DNA of 64,000 nt from the NCBI RefSeq assembly GCF_019890635.1, contig NZ_JAIOAB010000015.1, positions 1 to 64,000 of the forward strand, written 5' to 3'. Positions 36,963 through 44,596 of the stretch are shown here, in pieces (positions within the stretch are counted from its first letter, which is position 1; the number at the start of each line of letters is the position of its first letter). The DNA is from Streptomyces sennicomposti (GTDB taxonomy: Bacteria; Actinomycetota; Actinomycetes; Streptomycetales; Streptomycetaceae). The position numbers were made by a program, and so were the translations under genes. Below the pieces are notes generated by a model. That model was not told where the DNA came from. It searched no databases and saw only the letters and a list, made by a program, of their open reading frames with translations.

Positions 36963-38198
36963 ATGGCACTTCGATCACGCTCACGCACAGCGACCGCGAC
37001 CAGCGGGCCGGGACGGGTCCCCGGCTCGGACGGCCGCACCCGCCACCGCCGGCCGCCCGGCGGGCGCGGGGACGGCCGTGGAGCTGAAGGCGCATTCGGC
37101 CGCCGGGCCGGGCGCCGGGACGCGGGAGGCCGGCACGCGTCGGCCGAGGATCTGCGCAGACGCGCGCATGTGCTGTTCGCCGAACATCCGGAGGCGGCGG
37201 GGGAGTCGGACACCGAGGTGGGGGAGCCGACCGCCGACCGCCCCTGGGCGGGGGCCGCCGGAGAGCACAACCCCGCCCCGGCCGGAGCGGACCACTCGTT
37301 CACCCGGGCCGACGAAAACCGTGGCCGAGGTGCCATGACGGACCCGCCCCCGCCGAGGGCGGCACCAGCGACACCAGCGGCACCAGCGGTGTCGACGGCG
37401 GCGATGGCATCGGCCGCGCAGGCGCTGCCCGCCTGGCGCGAGCGGGCCGGAGCCGCGCTGCGGGACCGCATGCCGCTGTGGCTGCAGACCCGCTGCGCAC
37501 TGGAGCGCAGGAACGTGGTCGCCCTCACGGTGGTGCTGGCCGTCGCCGCGGCCGTGGCCCTCCAGCACTTCTGGACGGGCCGCACCGAGACGGTACGGGC
37601 GCCCGAGGCCGTCCGCGCCGTGGCCCCGTACCCGAGCCGGGAACCGGGCGGGAGGACAGGAGGGAAGACGGACGGGGAGACCGAGCCGGGAGGCTCCGCA
37701 TCCCAGCCGTCCACCGGAGCCGCCGGCGGCACGGCCCCGTCCGGCCCGGAGATCGTCGTGGACGTCAGCGGCAAGGTCCGGCGTCCGGGGATCCACCGCC
37801 TCCCGGCGGGCTCCCGGGTCGTCGACGCGCTGCGGGCGGCGGGCGGCACCCGGCCCGGCACCGACCTCGGCGGGCTGAACCGGGCGAGGTTCCTGGTGGA
37901 CGGCGAACAGGTGGTCGTGGGCGGCCCCGCCCTGGCGGCAGGCCCCGCCGTAACGGGAACAGCCGCCGGAGGAGCGTCCGGCTCGGGCGGGGCGGCCGGC
38001 CCGGCGGCCCCGGTCTCCCTCAGCACCGCCACGGTCGACCAGTTGGAGACCCTGCCGGGCGTCGGGCCGGTGCTGGCCCAGCACATCGTGGACTACCGCA
38101 CCCGGCACGGCGGATTCCGCTCGGTGGACCAACTGCGCGAGGTGAACGGCATCGGCGACCGCCGCTTCGCCGACCTCCGACCGCTGGTCAGGCCATGA
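36963..38198 (+). CDS. comEA: ComEA-like helix-hairpin-helix DNA-binding protein
   Basis: 411 residues. Layout: a long Arg/Gly/Pro-rich N-terminal region (1-170), one transmembrane helix (NVVALTVVLAVAAAVAL near 184), a linker, an SLBB domain (EIVVDVSGKVRRPGIH near 263) and a C-terminal HhH pair (TVDQLETLPGVGPVLAQHIV, about 355-411). ComEA binds incoming DNA outside the membrane in competent bacteria; in Streptomyces the role is not established. The ATG at 36963 has no ribosome binding site; a CATGCT box 6 nt upstream suggests leaderless. ATGA overlap with comEC. Confidence 0.88.
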   Translation: MALRSRSRTATATSGPGRVPGSDGRTRHRRPPGGRGDGRGAEGAFGRRAGRRDAGGRHASAEDLRRRAHVLFAEHPEAAGESDTEVGEPTADRPWAGAAGEHNPAPAGADHSFTRADENRGRGAMTDPPPPRAAPATPAAPAVSTAAMASAAQALPAWRERAGAALRDRMPLWLQTRCALERRNVVALTVVLAVAAAVALQHFWTGRTETVRAPEAVRAVAPYPSREPGGRTGGKTDGETEPGGSASQPSTGAAGGTAPSGPEIVVDVSGKVRRPGIHRLPAGSRVVDALRAAGGTRPGTDLGGLNRARFLVDGEQVVVGGPALAAGPAVTGTAAGGASGSGGAAGPAAPVSLSTATVDQLETLPGVGPVLAQHIVDYRTRHGGFRSVDQLREVNGIGDRRFADLRPLVRP

Positions 38199-40762
38199 AC
38201 GTCCCGCCGACCACCACAGAGGAGCCCCCGACCTCGACCGCCCCGCCCCGTCCCCGCGCGGAGGTGCACGCCGCCTCCGGAAGCCGGCTCGGCGCGGCCC
38301 ACCCCCGGCAGAAAGGACCGACCGACTTACGACTCGTCCCCCCGGCGCTCGCGGCATGGGCGACGGCGGCCCTGGCGCTGGACGCCCCCGCAGGATGGGT
38401 GACGGGCTTCACGGCCGTGTGCCTGACCGCTGCCGCCGCACTCCTGCTCGTCGGCCGAAGGCACCGGAGACGAGGAACCCGCACAGGCGCCTGGGCGCGT
38501 ACGACCGTGGCCGCCGTGCTGCTCGGCGCGTCGGCGGCCGCCGCGTCCGCGGGACTGCACGGGGCGGACGTACGGCGCGGCCCGGTGCCCGCGCTGGCAC
38601 GGCAGTTCGCCACCGTGACCGCCGAGGTGGAGCTGACCGCGGACCCCCGGCTCACCCGCCCCCGGGTCAGCGGCGACCACATGGCGCCGGTCTCGGTGCT
38701 GATCCAGGCGGAGGTACAGCGCGTCGAAGGTCCGGGCACGACGGGCGCCGCGGTGACCCGCACGCCGGTCCTGATCCTCGTCAACACGAGAACACGCACA
38801 GGAGGGAAGGCCGACGCGGAACGAAGCTCACCCTGGCTGGCCCTGCTGCCGTCCACCCGGCTGAGGGTCACGGCACGGCTGTCACCGCCTCTGATGGGCG
38901 GTGACGAGATCGCGGCGGTACTGCGGGTCCGGGACCGGGCGGCGCCCGAGGTGATCGGAGAACCGTCCGCCGTCCAGCGACTGGCCGGACGGCTGAGAAC
39001 CGGACTGCGCACGGCGACCGACGAACTCCCTGCGGACGCGCGGGCGCTGCTGCCGGGGCTGGTGGTCGGAGACACCTCGCGGATCACACCCGAACTGGAC
39101 GAGGCCTTCGAGGACACGGATCTCGCGCACACCCTGGCGGTCTCCGGGAGCAACCTGACGATCCTGCTGGCCCTGCTCGTCGGCCCGCCCGGTCTGGCCC
39201 AGCAGGTCGAGCGCCGCGGCCTGGCCCCGAGACTCGGCCTGACGCTGCGGACCACCGCGCTGGCGGGCGGCGTGCTCACGCTGGGGTTCGTCGTGGTGTG
39301 CCGGCCGGACCCGAGTGTGCTGCGGGCCGCGGCCTGCGGAGCCGTCGCCCTGCTGGCCCTGGCGACCGGCCGCCGCAGATCGCTGCTCCCGGCCCTGGCG
39401 ACGGCCGTCCTGCTGCTGGTGCTCTACGACCCGTGGCTGGCCCGCAGTTACGGCTTCCTGCTGTCGGTGCTGGCGACCGGCGCGCTGCTCACCCTCGCGC
39501 CCCGCTGGAGTGAGACGCTGCGACGACGCCGGGTGCCCGCCCGACTGGCGGAGGCGCTGGCCGCGGCCGCCGCTGCGCAGGCGGTGTGCGCACCGGTCAT
39601 CGTCCTGCTGTCGGCCCGGGTGAGCCTGGTCGCGGTGCCGTGCAACCTGCTGGCGGAGATCGCGGTCGCCCCCGCCACGGTGCTGGGTTTCGCGGCGCTG
39701 GTGACGGCGCCGTTCGCCATGCCGGCGGCCAAGGCGCTGGCATGGTGCGCGGGTTGGCCCACCGGGTGGCTGGCGAAGGTGGCCCGCACCGGGGCGTCGC
39801 TGCCCGGCGGGGCGGTGGGCTGGCCGGGCGGCTGGACGGGCGCGCTGCTGCTGGCCGTGCTCACGGTGCTCCTCGTCCTGTCGGGCAGACGACTGCTGAA
39901 GCACCCCTGGCTGTGCGGGGTCTGCGGGGCGCTGCTCCTGCTGGTCGTGCTGCAACCGCCGCCGCTGACCCGGGTGGTGACGGGGTGGCCGCCGCCGGGC
40001 TGGCGGTTCGCGATGTGCGACGTGGGCCAGGGCGACGCGACGGTGCTCGCGGCGGGCCGGGGCGCGGGGGTGGTGGTGGACGCGGGTCCCGACCCGAAAC
40101 CGGTGGACCGCTGCCTGCGCACCCTGGGCATCACCAGGGTCCCGCTCCTGGTGCTGACCCACTTCCACGCGGACCACGTGGCCGGCCTGCCGGGCGTGCT
40201 GAGGGGGCGTTCGGTGGGCGCGATCGAGACGACCGGGTTCGAGGAGCCCGCGGACCAGGCGGAGTTCGTCCACAGGGAGGCGAAGAGGCACGGTGTCCCG
40301 CTCATCAGAGCCGTGGCCGGGGAGGAGCGACGGCTCGGTGACCTGACCTGGCGGGTCCTGTGGCCCCCGCCGGCCCCGGCCTCACCTCCGGACGGCCCGA
40401 ACGACGCGAGCGTCGTCCTGCTGGTCCGGTCGGGCGCCCTGCGCCTGCTGCTCCTGGGCGACCTCGAACCCCCGTCCCAGCAGGCCCTGCTGCACTCGCA
40501 GGCCGCGGCGAGCCTGACCCACGTGGACGTCCTGAAGGTCGCCCATCACGGCTCGGCGTATCAGGACCCGGACCTGCTCCACCTGACGGCCCCCCGCCTG
40601 GCCCTCATCTCCTGCGGCCCGGACAACCCCTACGGCCACCCCGCCCCCCGCACGGTCACATCCCTGCGCACCCAGGGCGCGGCGGTGCTCCGCACGGACG
40701 AGGACGGCCCGATCGCGGTGACGGGAGAGGGCACGGGCCTACGGGCGGTGGTGCGAGAGTGA
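38195..40762 (+). CDS. comEC: ComEC/Rec2 family DNA-uptake membrane protein with MBL domain
   Basis: 855 residues. It has an N-terminal OB-like region (VTAEVELTADPRLT), a multi-helix Competence domain (about 320-590, LAHTLAVSGSNLTILLALLV) and a C-terminal metallo-beta-lactamase-like domain (CDVGQGDATVL, THFHADHVAGLP, VAHHGSAYQD). Expected to form the DNA channel with a nuclease-like domain. It carries an in-frame TTA leucine codon at 38327-38329 (residue 45), the only one I found in the window, so translation probably needs the bldA tRNA. Start ATG overlaps the comEA stop (ATGA). Confidence 0.9.
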   Translation: MNVPPTTTEEPPTSTAPPRPRAEVHAASGSRLGAAHPRQKGPTDLRLVPPALAAWATAALALDAPAGWVTGFTAVCLTAAAALLLVGRRHRRRGTRTGAWARTTVAAVLLGASAAAASAGLHGADVRRGPVPALARQFATVTAEVELTADPRLTRPRVSGDHMAPVSVLIQAEVQRVEGPGTTGAAVTRTPVLILVNTRTRTGGKADAERSSPWLALLPSTRLRVTARLSPPLMGGDEIAAVLRVRDRAAPEVIGEPSAVQRLAGRLRTGLRTATDELPADARALLPGLVVGDTSRITPELDEAFEDTDLAHTLAVSGSNLTILLALLVGPPGLAQQVERRGLAPRLGLTLRTTALAGGVLTLGFVVVCRPDPSVLRAAACGAVALLALATGRRRSLLPALATAVLLLVLYDPWLARSYGFLLSVLATGALLTLAPRWSETLRRRRVPARLAEALAAAAAAQAVCAPVIVLLSARVSLVAVPCNLLAEIAVAPATVLGFAALVTAPFAMPAAKALAWCAGWPTGWLAKVARTGASLPGGAVGWPGGWTGALLLAVLTVLLVLSGRRLLKHPWLCGVCGALLLLVVLQPPPLTRVVTGWPPPGWRFAMCDVGQGDATVLAAGRGAGVVVDAGPDPKPVDRCLRTLGITRVPLLVLTHFHADHVAGLPGVLRGRSVGAIETTGFEEPADQAEFVHREAKRHGVPLIRAVAGEERRLGDLTWRVLWPPPAPASPPDGPNDASVVLLVRSGALRLLLLGDLEPPSQQALLHSQAAASLTHVDVLKVAHHGSAYQDPDLLHLTAPRLALISCGPDNPYGHPAPRTVTSLRTQGAAVLRTDEDGPIAVTGEGTGLRAVVRE

Positions 40763-40824
40763 GGGCATGGAGCCGACCGTGCCCCTACTCTGGCGGTGAC
40801 GAAGCTGCTAGGAGGGGCAAGGCC

Positions 40825-42078
40825 GTGATGTCTCAAGACGCTACCCCGGACCCGTACGTGAACTCACTGAAGTTCGGCCAGCGAGTGCAGATCCTCCGGG
40901 AGCGGCGCGGGCTGACACAGGCCCAGCTCGCCGACTTCGTCGGGATCTCGCCGCACACCATGAGGAAGATCGAGAACGGCCAGCAGAAGGCGCCCGGCCT
41001 CGACATGGTGCTGAGGATCGCCGAGGCGCTGCGGGTCCGTGACCTGGCGGATCTGACGGGCCGCCCTGAGGCGCACGTCGATCTGTTCGTCGGGCCGGGG
41101 CATCCCCGGCTGGCCGCGGTGAAGGCCGCCGTCGACTCGTTCGAGCTGGCGCACGCCGTGGAGCCGCCGCGGGTCGGGCACCTGGAAGCCCGACTGCACG
41201 CGGCATGGCGGGCCAGGCACCAGGCGCCGAACCACCGCGAGGCCATCGGCAAGCTGCTTCCCGACCTCATCCGCGACGCCCGAGCCCTCGTGCGGCACGC
41301 GGAGACGGGCGTGGACCGGCGTGCCGCGCAGTCACTGCTCGCGCAGACCTACTCGCTGTCGCAGTTCTTCATCGCCTACCAGCCGGACAGCTCGCTGCTC
41401 TGGCGCGTCGCCGAACGCGGCATGATCGCGGCGCAGGAGAGCGAGGACCCTCACGCGATCGGCGTGGCCGCGTGGCTGCTGGCGCAGGCCCACCGGGACT
41501 CGGGCTCCCACCACTTCGACGCGGCGGACGCGGTCAACCGGGAGGCGGTCACCTTCCTGGAACCCCTGCTGCCCGACGCGTCGGACGATGTGCTCGCCAT
41601 CGCGGGAGCCCTGGAGTTCGAACTCGGATACACCGCGGCCCGCCGACGCGAGACGGGCACGGCCTGGCGGCACTGGGACAGGGCCAACACGATGGCCGAG
41701 CGGCTGCCGGGCGACTACTACCATCCGGTCACCTCGTTCTCCCGGGCGGTGATGGGGGCTCACGCCGTCACCGTCGCAGTGGAACTGCACCAGGGCGGCG
41801 AGTCCGTCCGCCAGGCCGCACGCGCGGACAAGGCCGTCATCAGGTCCCACCCCAGGCGGGCCAGGCACCGGATCGAAGAAGCCCGCGGTTACCAGCTCGA
41901 CAACCAGCCGGAAGCGGCCATCGCCTCCCTGCAGAAGGCATTCGAGGCCGCGCCGGAGACGATCCGCTACAACGGCTACGCCAAGACGATCATCCTCGAG
42001 GAGATCGAGTCGACGCAGGCCCCACGTCGCCGTCGTGCCGCCGACCTGGCGACCAGGATCGGCATGCTCGCCGCCTGA
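40825..42078 (+). CDS. XRE-family regulator with TPR-like helical C-terminus
   Basis: 417 residues. GTG 40825 is preferred (AGGAGG 9 bp upstream); ATG 40828 is the alternative. HTH at about 18-75 (GQRVQILRERRGLTQAQLA, SPHTMRKIENGQQKAPG). The rest is an all-helical repeat-like region (about 140-410: RAAQSLLAQTYSLSQFF, AIGVAAWLLAQAHRDSG, EARGYQLDNQPEAAIASLQK) resembling the TPR-type sensor part of many streptomycete cluster regulators. It heads the same-strand accessory block that ends with the peptide-modification genes, so it is the best candidate regulator of that block. Confidence 0.85.
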   Translation: MMSQDATPDPYVNSLKFGQRVQILRERRGLTQAQLADFVGISPHTMRKIENGQQKAPGLDMVLRIAEALRVRDLADLTGRPEAHVDLFVGPGHPRLAAVKAAVDSFELAHAVEPPRVGHLEARLHAAWRARHQAPNHREAIGKLLPDLIRDARALVRHAETGVDRRAAQSLLAQTYSLSQFFIAYQPDSSLLWRVAERGMIAAQESEDPHAIGVAAWLLAQAHRDSGSHHFDAADAVNREAVTFLEPLLPDASDDVLAIAGALEFELGYTAARRRETGTAWRHWDRANTMAERLPGDYYHPVTSFSRAVMGAHAVTVAVELHQGGESVRQAARADKAVIRSHPRRARHRIEEARGYQLDNQPEAAIASLQKAFEAAPETIRYNGYAKTIILEEIESTQAPRRRRAADLATRIGMLAA

Positions 42079-42140
42079 GCGTAGCGACCGGATCACGGTC
42101 GGCGATGCTGTCGCGGTGCTCCTACCGTCGAAGCGTCAGT

Positions 42141-42170
42141 CCCCGACGAGGTGGTGAGACCTCGTCGGGG
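42141..42170 (+). terminator. 11-bp hairpin between regulator and downstream genes
   Basis: ccccgacgagg (42141-42151) and cctcgtcgggg (42160-42170) are perfectly complementary with an 8-nt loop (tggtgaga). It could end the regulator transcript or be an operator for the genes that follow. Confidence 0.6.
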
Positions 42171-42199
42171 TGCCCACGCTGCACAGGAGCGCCGACACG

Positions 42200-42409
42200 A
42201 TGAACGGTACTGCCCCCATCGGACCGCCCCCACCCGGTGCCAAGATGACCATCCGGGTCTACACGGTCACCCGTGAGGGGACCGTGAGACCGCCGCGCGC
42301 CGTCGTGACCGTCCCGCACGCGCGCGAGGCCGCGCCGCCGGTTCCCCTGGACCGGGACTTCCCGCCCTGCGCGTGCCCGCGGTGCCGTCAGGCGGGGGAG
42401 GCGCGGTGA
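42200..42409 (+). CDS. Small hypothetical protein (69 aa) with C-terminal Cys pair
   Basis: ATG with CAGGAG about 10 bp upstream; GTG 42170 is an alternative but lies at the end of the hairpin. Product begins NGTAPIGPPPPGAKMTIRV and ends with a CACPRCR cysteine cluster. The stop overlaps the next start (GTGA). Function unknown; the Cys cluster suggests metal binding. Confidence 0.6.
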   Translation: MNGTAPIGPPPPGAKMTIRVYTVTREGTVRPPRAVVTVPHAREAAPPVPLDRDFPPCACPRCRQAGEAR

Positions 42410-42966
42410 ACGCGGACACGCCGACGGCCGGGACCCTCCTGCCCTCGCGGCAGCGGAGTCAGGAAGCCGTGACCGCCTGGCTGCTGATCTGCGCCGCGCA
42501 CAGCGTCGAGCGCGCACGCGGGGAGTGGGACGACACCGGCATCGCACTCCTGCGGTGCGGCGCGCTGTTCTCGGCGGTGCGGATCTCCGCCGGCCTCGTG
42601 CACGCCGCTGCCGCGTCCGAGGACCGCGAACAGATCGCCGGGTTCCTCGGCCGCGCGCTGCACGGCGGGCCGGTCTTCGTCCACCGCGACGGCAGCCGCT
42701 ACTACGCGCTGGTCCCGCCCGGTGCCGCTGATCTGCACGCCTGGCACGGCCGACGGCACGCCAACGACGTCGAGTTCCTCGGGCTCGGTTCCTACCTCGG
42801 GGTGCCGCGGCCGAGGAGCGACGACGAGGACGACGAGGCGCGGGGCGCGCACTGGGTGGTGCCCATGGACGAGCCCGGCGCGCTGTGCCAGGCGGACGCC
42901 GTCGCGCAGCTCGTGGAGCGAGGACGGTTCCGGCTCGCCGGCGAGGACACGGGCCGTGGGGACTGA
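42406..42966 (+). CDS. Unrecognised protein (186 aa) in the accessory cluster
   Basis: GTG start overlapping the previous stop. The central part is ordered and includes AVTAWLLICAAHSVERARGE, SRYYALVPPGAADLHAWHGR and EFLGLGSYLGVPRPRSDDED. Two cysteines lie near the N-terminus (LICAAH, LLRCGA). No membrane helix or signal peptide is apparent. I do not recognise a family. Coupled to its neighbours on both sides, so part of the same translational unit as the peptide system's upstream genes. Confidence 0.7.
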   Translation: MNADTPTAGTLLPSRQRSQEAVTAWLLICAAHSVERARGEWDDTGIALLRCGALFSAVRISAGLVHAAAASEDREQIAGFLGRALHGGPVFVHRDGSRYYALVPPGAADLHAWHGRRHANDVEFLGLGSYLGVPRPRSDDEDDEARGAHWVVPMDEPGALCQADAVAQLVERGRFRLAGEDTGRGD

Positions 42967-43321
42967 GCAGGAGCAGGACGAGTCCGCCGGGACCATGCGG
43001 GACGTGCTGCAACGCGCACTGTGGTCCCCGCCCCTCCGCGACGCGGACGAACTGAGGACGATGATCGCCACCGTCGAAGGCTACGTACGGCGGCTCGGCC
43101 CGCGACTGGCGGCCCTGGCACCACGGATGCGCGGCGAGCGGCAGGCCACGGCGCTCGTCGTGCTGCGCCACGTGGACGACGTACTCAGCGGGCCGACGCA
43201 GGGTTCGACCCTCGCGGACCGCCTCCACGACCTGAGCGTGGTGGCCCGCTCCACCCTGACCATGCTCGAACACCCCGGCCCACTGGAGAAGCCCCGCTCC
43301 ACCGCCAGCACCCTCACCTGA
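42956..43321 (+). CDS. Small helical protein (121 aa), possibly DUF6415-like
   Basis: GTG 42956 with GAGGA 8 bp upstream; overlaps the preceding gene by 11 bp (ATG 42995 is an alternative). The product is predicted all-helical: MRDVLQRALWSPPLRDADEL, LRTMIATVEGYVRRLGPRL, HDLSVVARSTLTMLEHPG. The size and pattern recall DUF6415-type proteins found beside streptomycete natural-product genes, but this is from memory and not verified. Function unknown. Confidence 0.65.
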   Translation: MGTEQEQDESAGTMRDVLQRALWSPPLRDADELRTMIATVEGYVRRLGPRLAALAPRMRGERQATALVVLRHVDDVLSGPTQGSTLADRLHDLSVVARSTLTMLEHPGPLEKPRSTASTLT

Positions 43322-43355
43322 CCGGCAACCGGAAACATCAGAAAAGGAGTTCACC

Positions 43356-43649
43356 GTGTTCGTCCACACCGATCGATTCCCTGCCTCGTCGCCACTGCCG
43401 TCCGGTGCCCGGACCCTTGCGCCCTGGGGGGTGAGCCGCATGGCCCCCTACCCCACGACAGCCCCCGGCTACGCACGCGCCGAACTCGACCCGGTGACCC
43501 AGGCGACCGTGTTCTTCGACGAAGCCGGGCAGGTCATGGAGATGCCGGGGCACGGCACCAGCACCAACACCAGCCCCGCGACCGGCACCAGCCCCGACGG
43601 CAACGGCACCACGCAGGACAGTGACACGGGGAGCGACGGCGACCAGTGA
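43356..43649 (+). CDS. tgmA: Graspetide-type RiPP precursor peptide (97 aa)
   Basis: Predicted substrate of the adjacent ATP-grasp ligase. GTG with AAGGAG 7 bp upstream. The leader part contains LAPWGVSRMAPYP (21-33) and TQATVFFDEAGQVMEMPGHG (48-67). The C-terminal core from about 68 to 97 is made almost only of Thr, Ser, Asp, Gly, Asn and Gln: 13 hydroxyl residues and five Asp (81, 88, 90, 94, 96), with two Asp-Gly pairs (81-82, 94-95). Hydroxyl and carboxyl side chains are what graspetide ligases join into ester rings. The stop overlaps the ligase start (GTGA). Family assignment rests on composition and neighbours, matching the tgmA/SAV_5884-type systems. Confidence 0.78.
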   Translation: MFVHTDRFPASSPLPSGARTLAPWGVSRMAPYPTTAPGYARAELDPVTQATVFFDEAGQVMEMPGHGTSTNTSPATGTSPDGNGTTQDSDTGSDGDQ

Positions 43650-44596
43650 ACGCCGCGCGTCCGGTGCTGGTCGTCACCACCTTGTACGACCCCACCGCCG
43701 ACGTGGTGATCCGCGAGCTGCACGACCGGAACGTCCCGGTCGTGCGGCTCGACTCCGGGGACTTTCCCGCATCACTGTCGGTGGCGGCCGAGATCACCGG
43801 GAGCGGCCTCCGGGGCCGGGTCTCCACACCGTTCCGTACGGCGGACCTGGCTCGGGTCCGTTCCCTCTACTACCGACGCCCCTCCGGCTTCGCGTTCCCG
43901 CACCTGAGCGCGCAGGACGCGCGGTTCGCCGTCACGCAGGCCAGGTACGGCCTCGGGGGCGTACTGGCCTCACTGCCCGGCTGCCTGTACGTCAACCACC
44001 CGCACCGCATGGGGGACGCCGAATTCAAGCCCTCGGGGCTGGCCGCGGCCGTGGAGGCAGGCTTCGACGTGCCACCCACACTCATCACCTCGGACCCTGA
44101 TGCCGCCAGGTCCTTCATCAAGCGCAACGGTCCGGTGATCTACAAGCCGTTGCACAACCCGGCGTACCTGGTCGACGGCGTCCCCTCGGTCGTCAGGGGC
44201 GCCGATGCGGCTGCCGAAGACATCGATGACAGCGTGGCCGGAACGGCGCATCTGTTCCAGAAGCGTGTCCCCAAGACGGCTGACGTACGAGTGACCGTCA
44301 TCGGCGCACGGGTGTTCTGCGTGCGCATCGACTCCGACCTTCTGGACTGGCGCACGGACTACGGCCGGCTCTCCTACGCCCCCGTCGAAGCGCCTCCGGA
44401 CATCGAGCGAGGAATTCGCCGGTACCTGGCCCACTTCGGGCTGGTTTTCGGGGCTTTCGACTTCTGTGTGGGCGAGGACGGGCGATGGTGGTTCCTGGAG
44501 TGCAATCCATCCGGTCAGTGGTACTGGCTGGAGACCGAGACCGGCCTGCCGATGTGCGCGGCGCTGGCAGACCTTCTGGAGAGCGGACGTGACTGA
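43646..44596 (+). CDS. tgmB: ATP-grasp peptide ligase (graspetide maturase)
   Basis: 316 residues. ATP-grasp features: nucleotide-binding segment KRNGPVIYKPLHNPAYLV, VPKTADVRVTVIGARVFCVRI, and the metal-binding ECNPSGQWYWLE near the C-terminus, with FDFCVGEDGRWWFL before it. Expected to activate Asp/Glu side chains in the precursor as acyl phosphates and form omega-ester (or amide) crosslinks. The N-terminus (VLVVTTLYDPTADVVIREL) is typical of the SAV_5884 family of peptide maturases. GTGA overlap with the precursor gene and 8-bp overlap with the methyltransferase gene. Confidence 0.88.
   Translation: MNAARPVLVVTTLYDPTADVVIRELHDRNVPVVRLDSGDFPASLSVAAEITGSGLRGRVSTPFRTADLARVRSLYYRRPSGFAFPHLSAQDARFAVTQARYGLGGVLASLPGCLYVNHPHRMGDAEFKPSGLAAAVEAGFDVPPTLITSDPDAARSFIKRNGPVIYKPLHNPAYLVDGVPSVVRGADAAAEDIDDSVAGTAHLFQKRVPKTADVRVTVIGARVFCVRIDSDLLDWRTDYGRLSYAPVEAPPDIERGIRRYLAHFGLVFGAFDFCVGEDGRWWFLECNPSGQWYWLETETGLPMCAALADLLESGRD

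Noticed and set aside
44466..44588. Upstream extension of the methyltransferase into the ATP-grasp gene
   Set aside because: It would overlap the conserved ECNPSGQ region of the ligase. The GTG at 44589 has a proper ribosome binding site.
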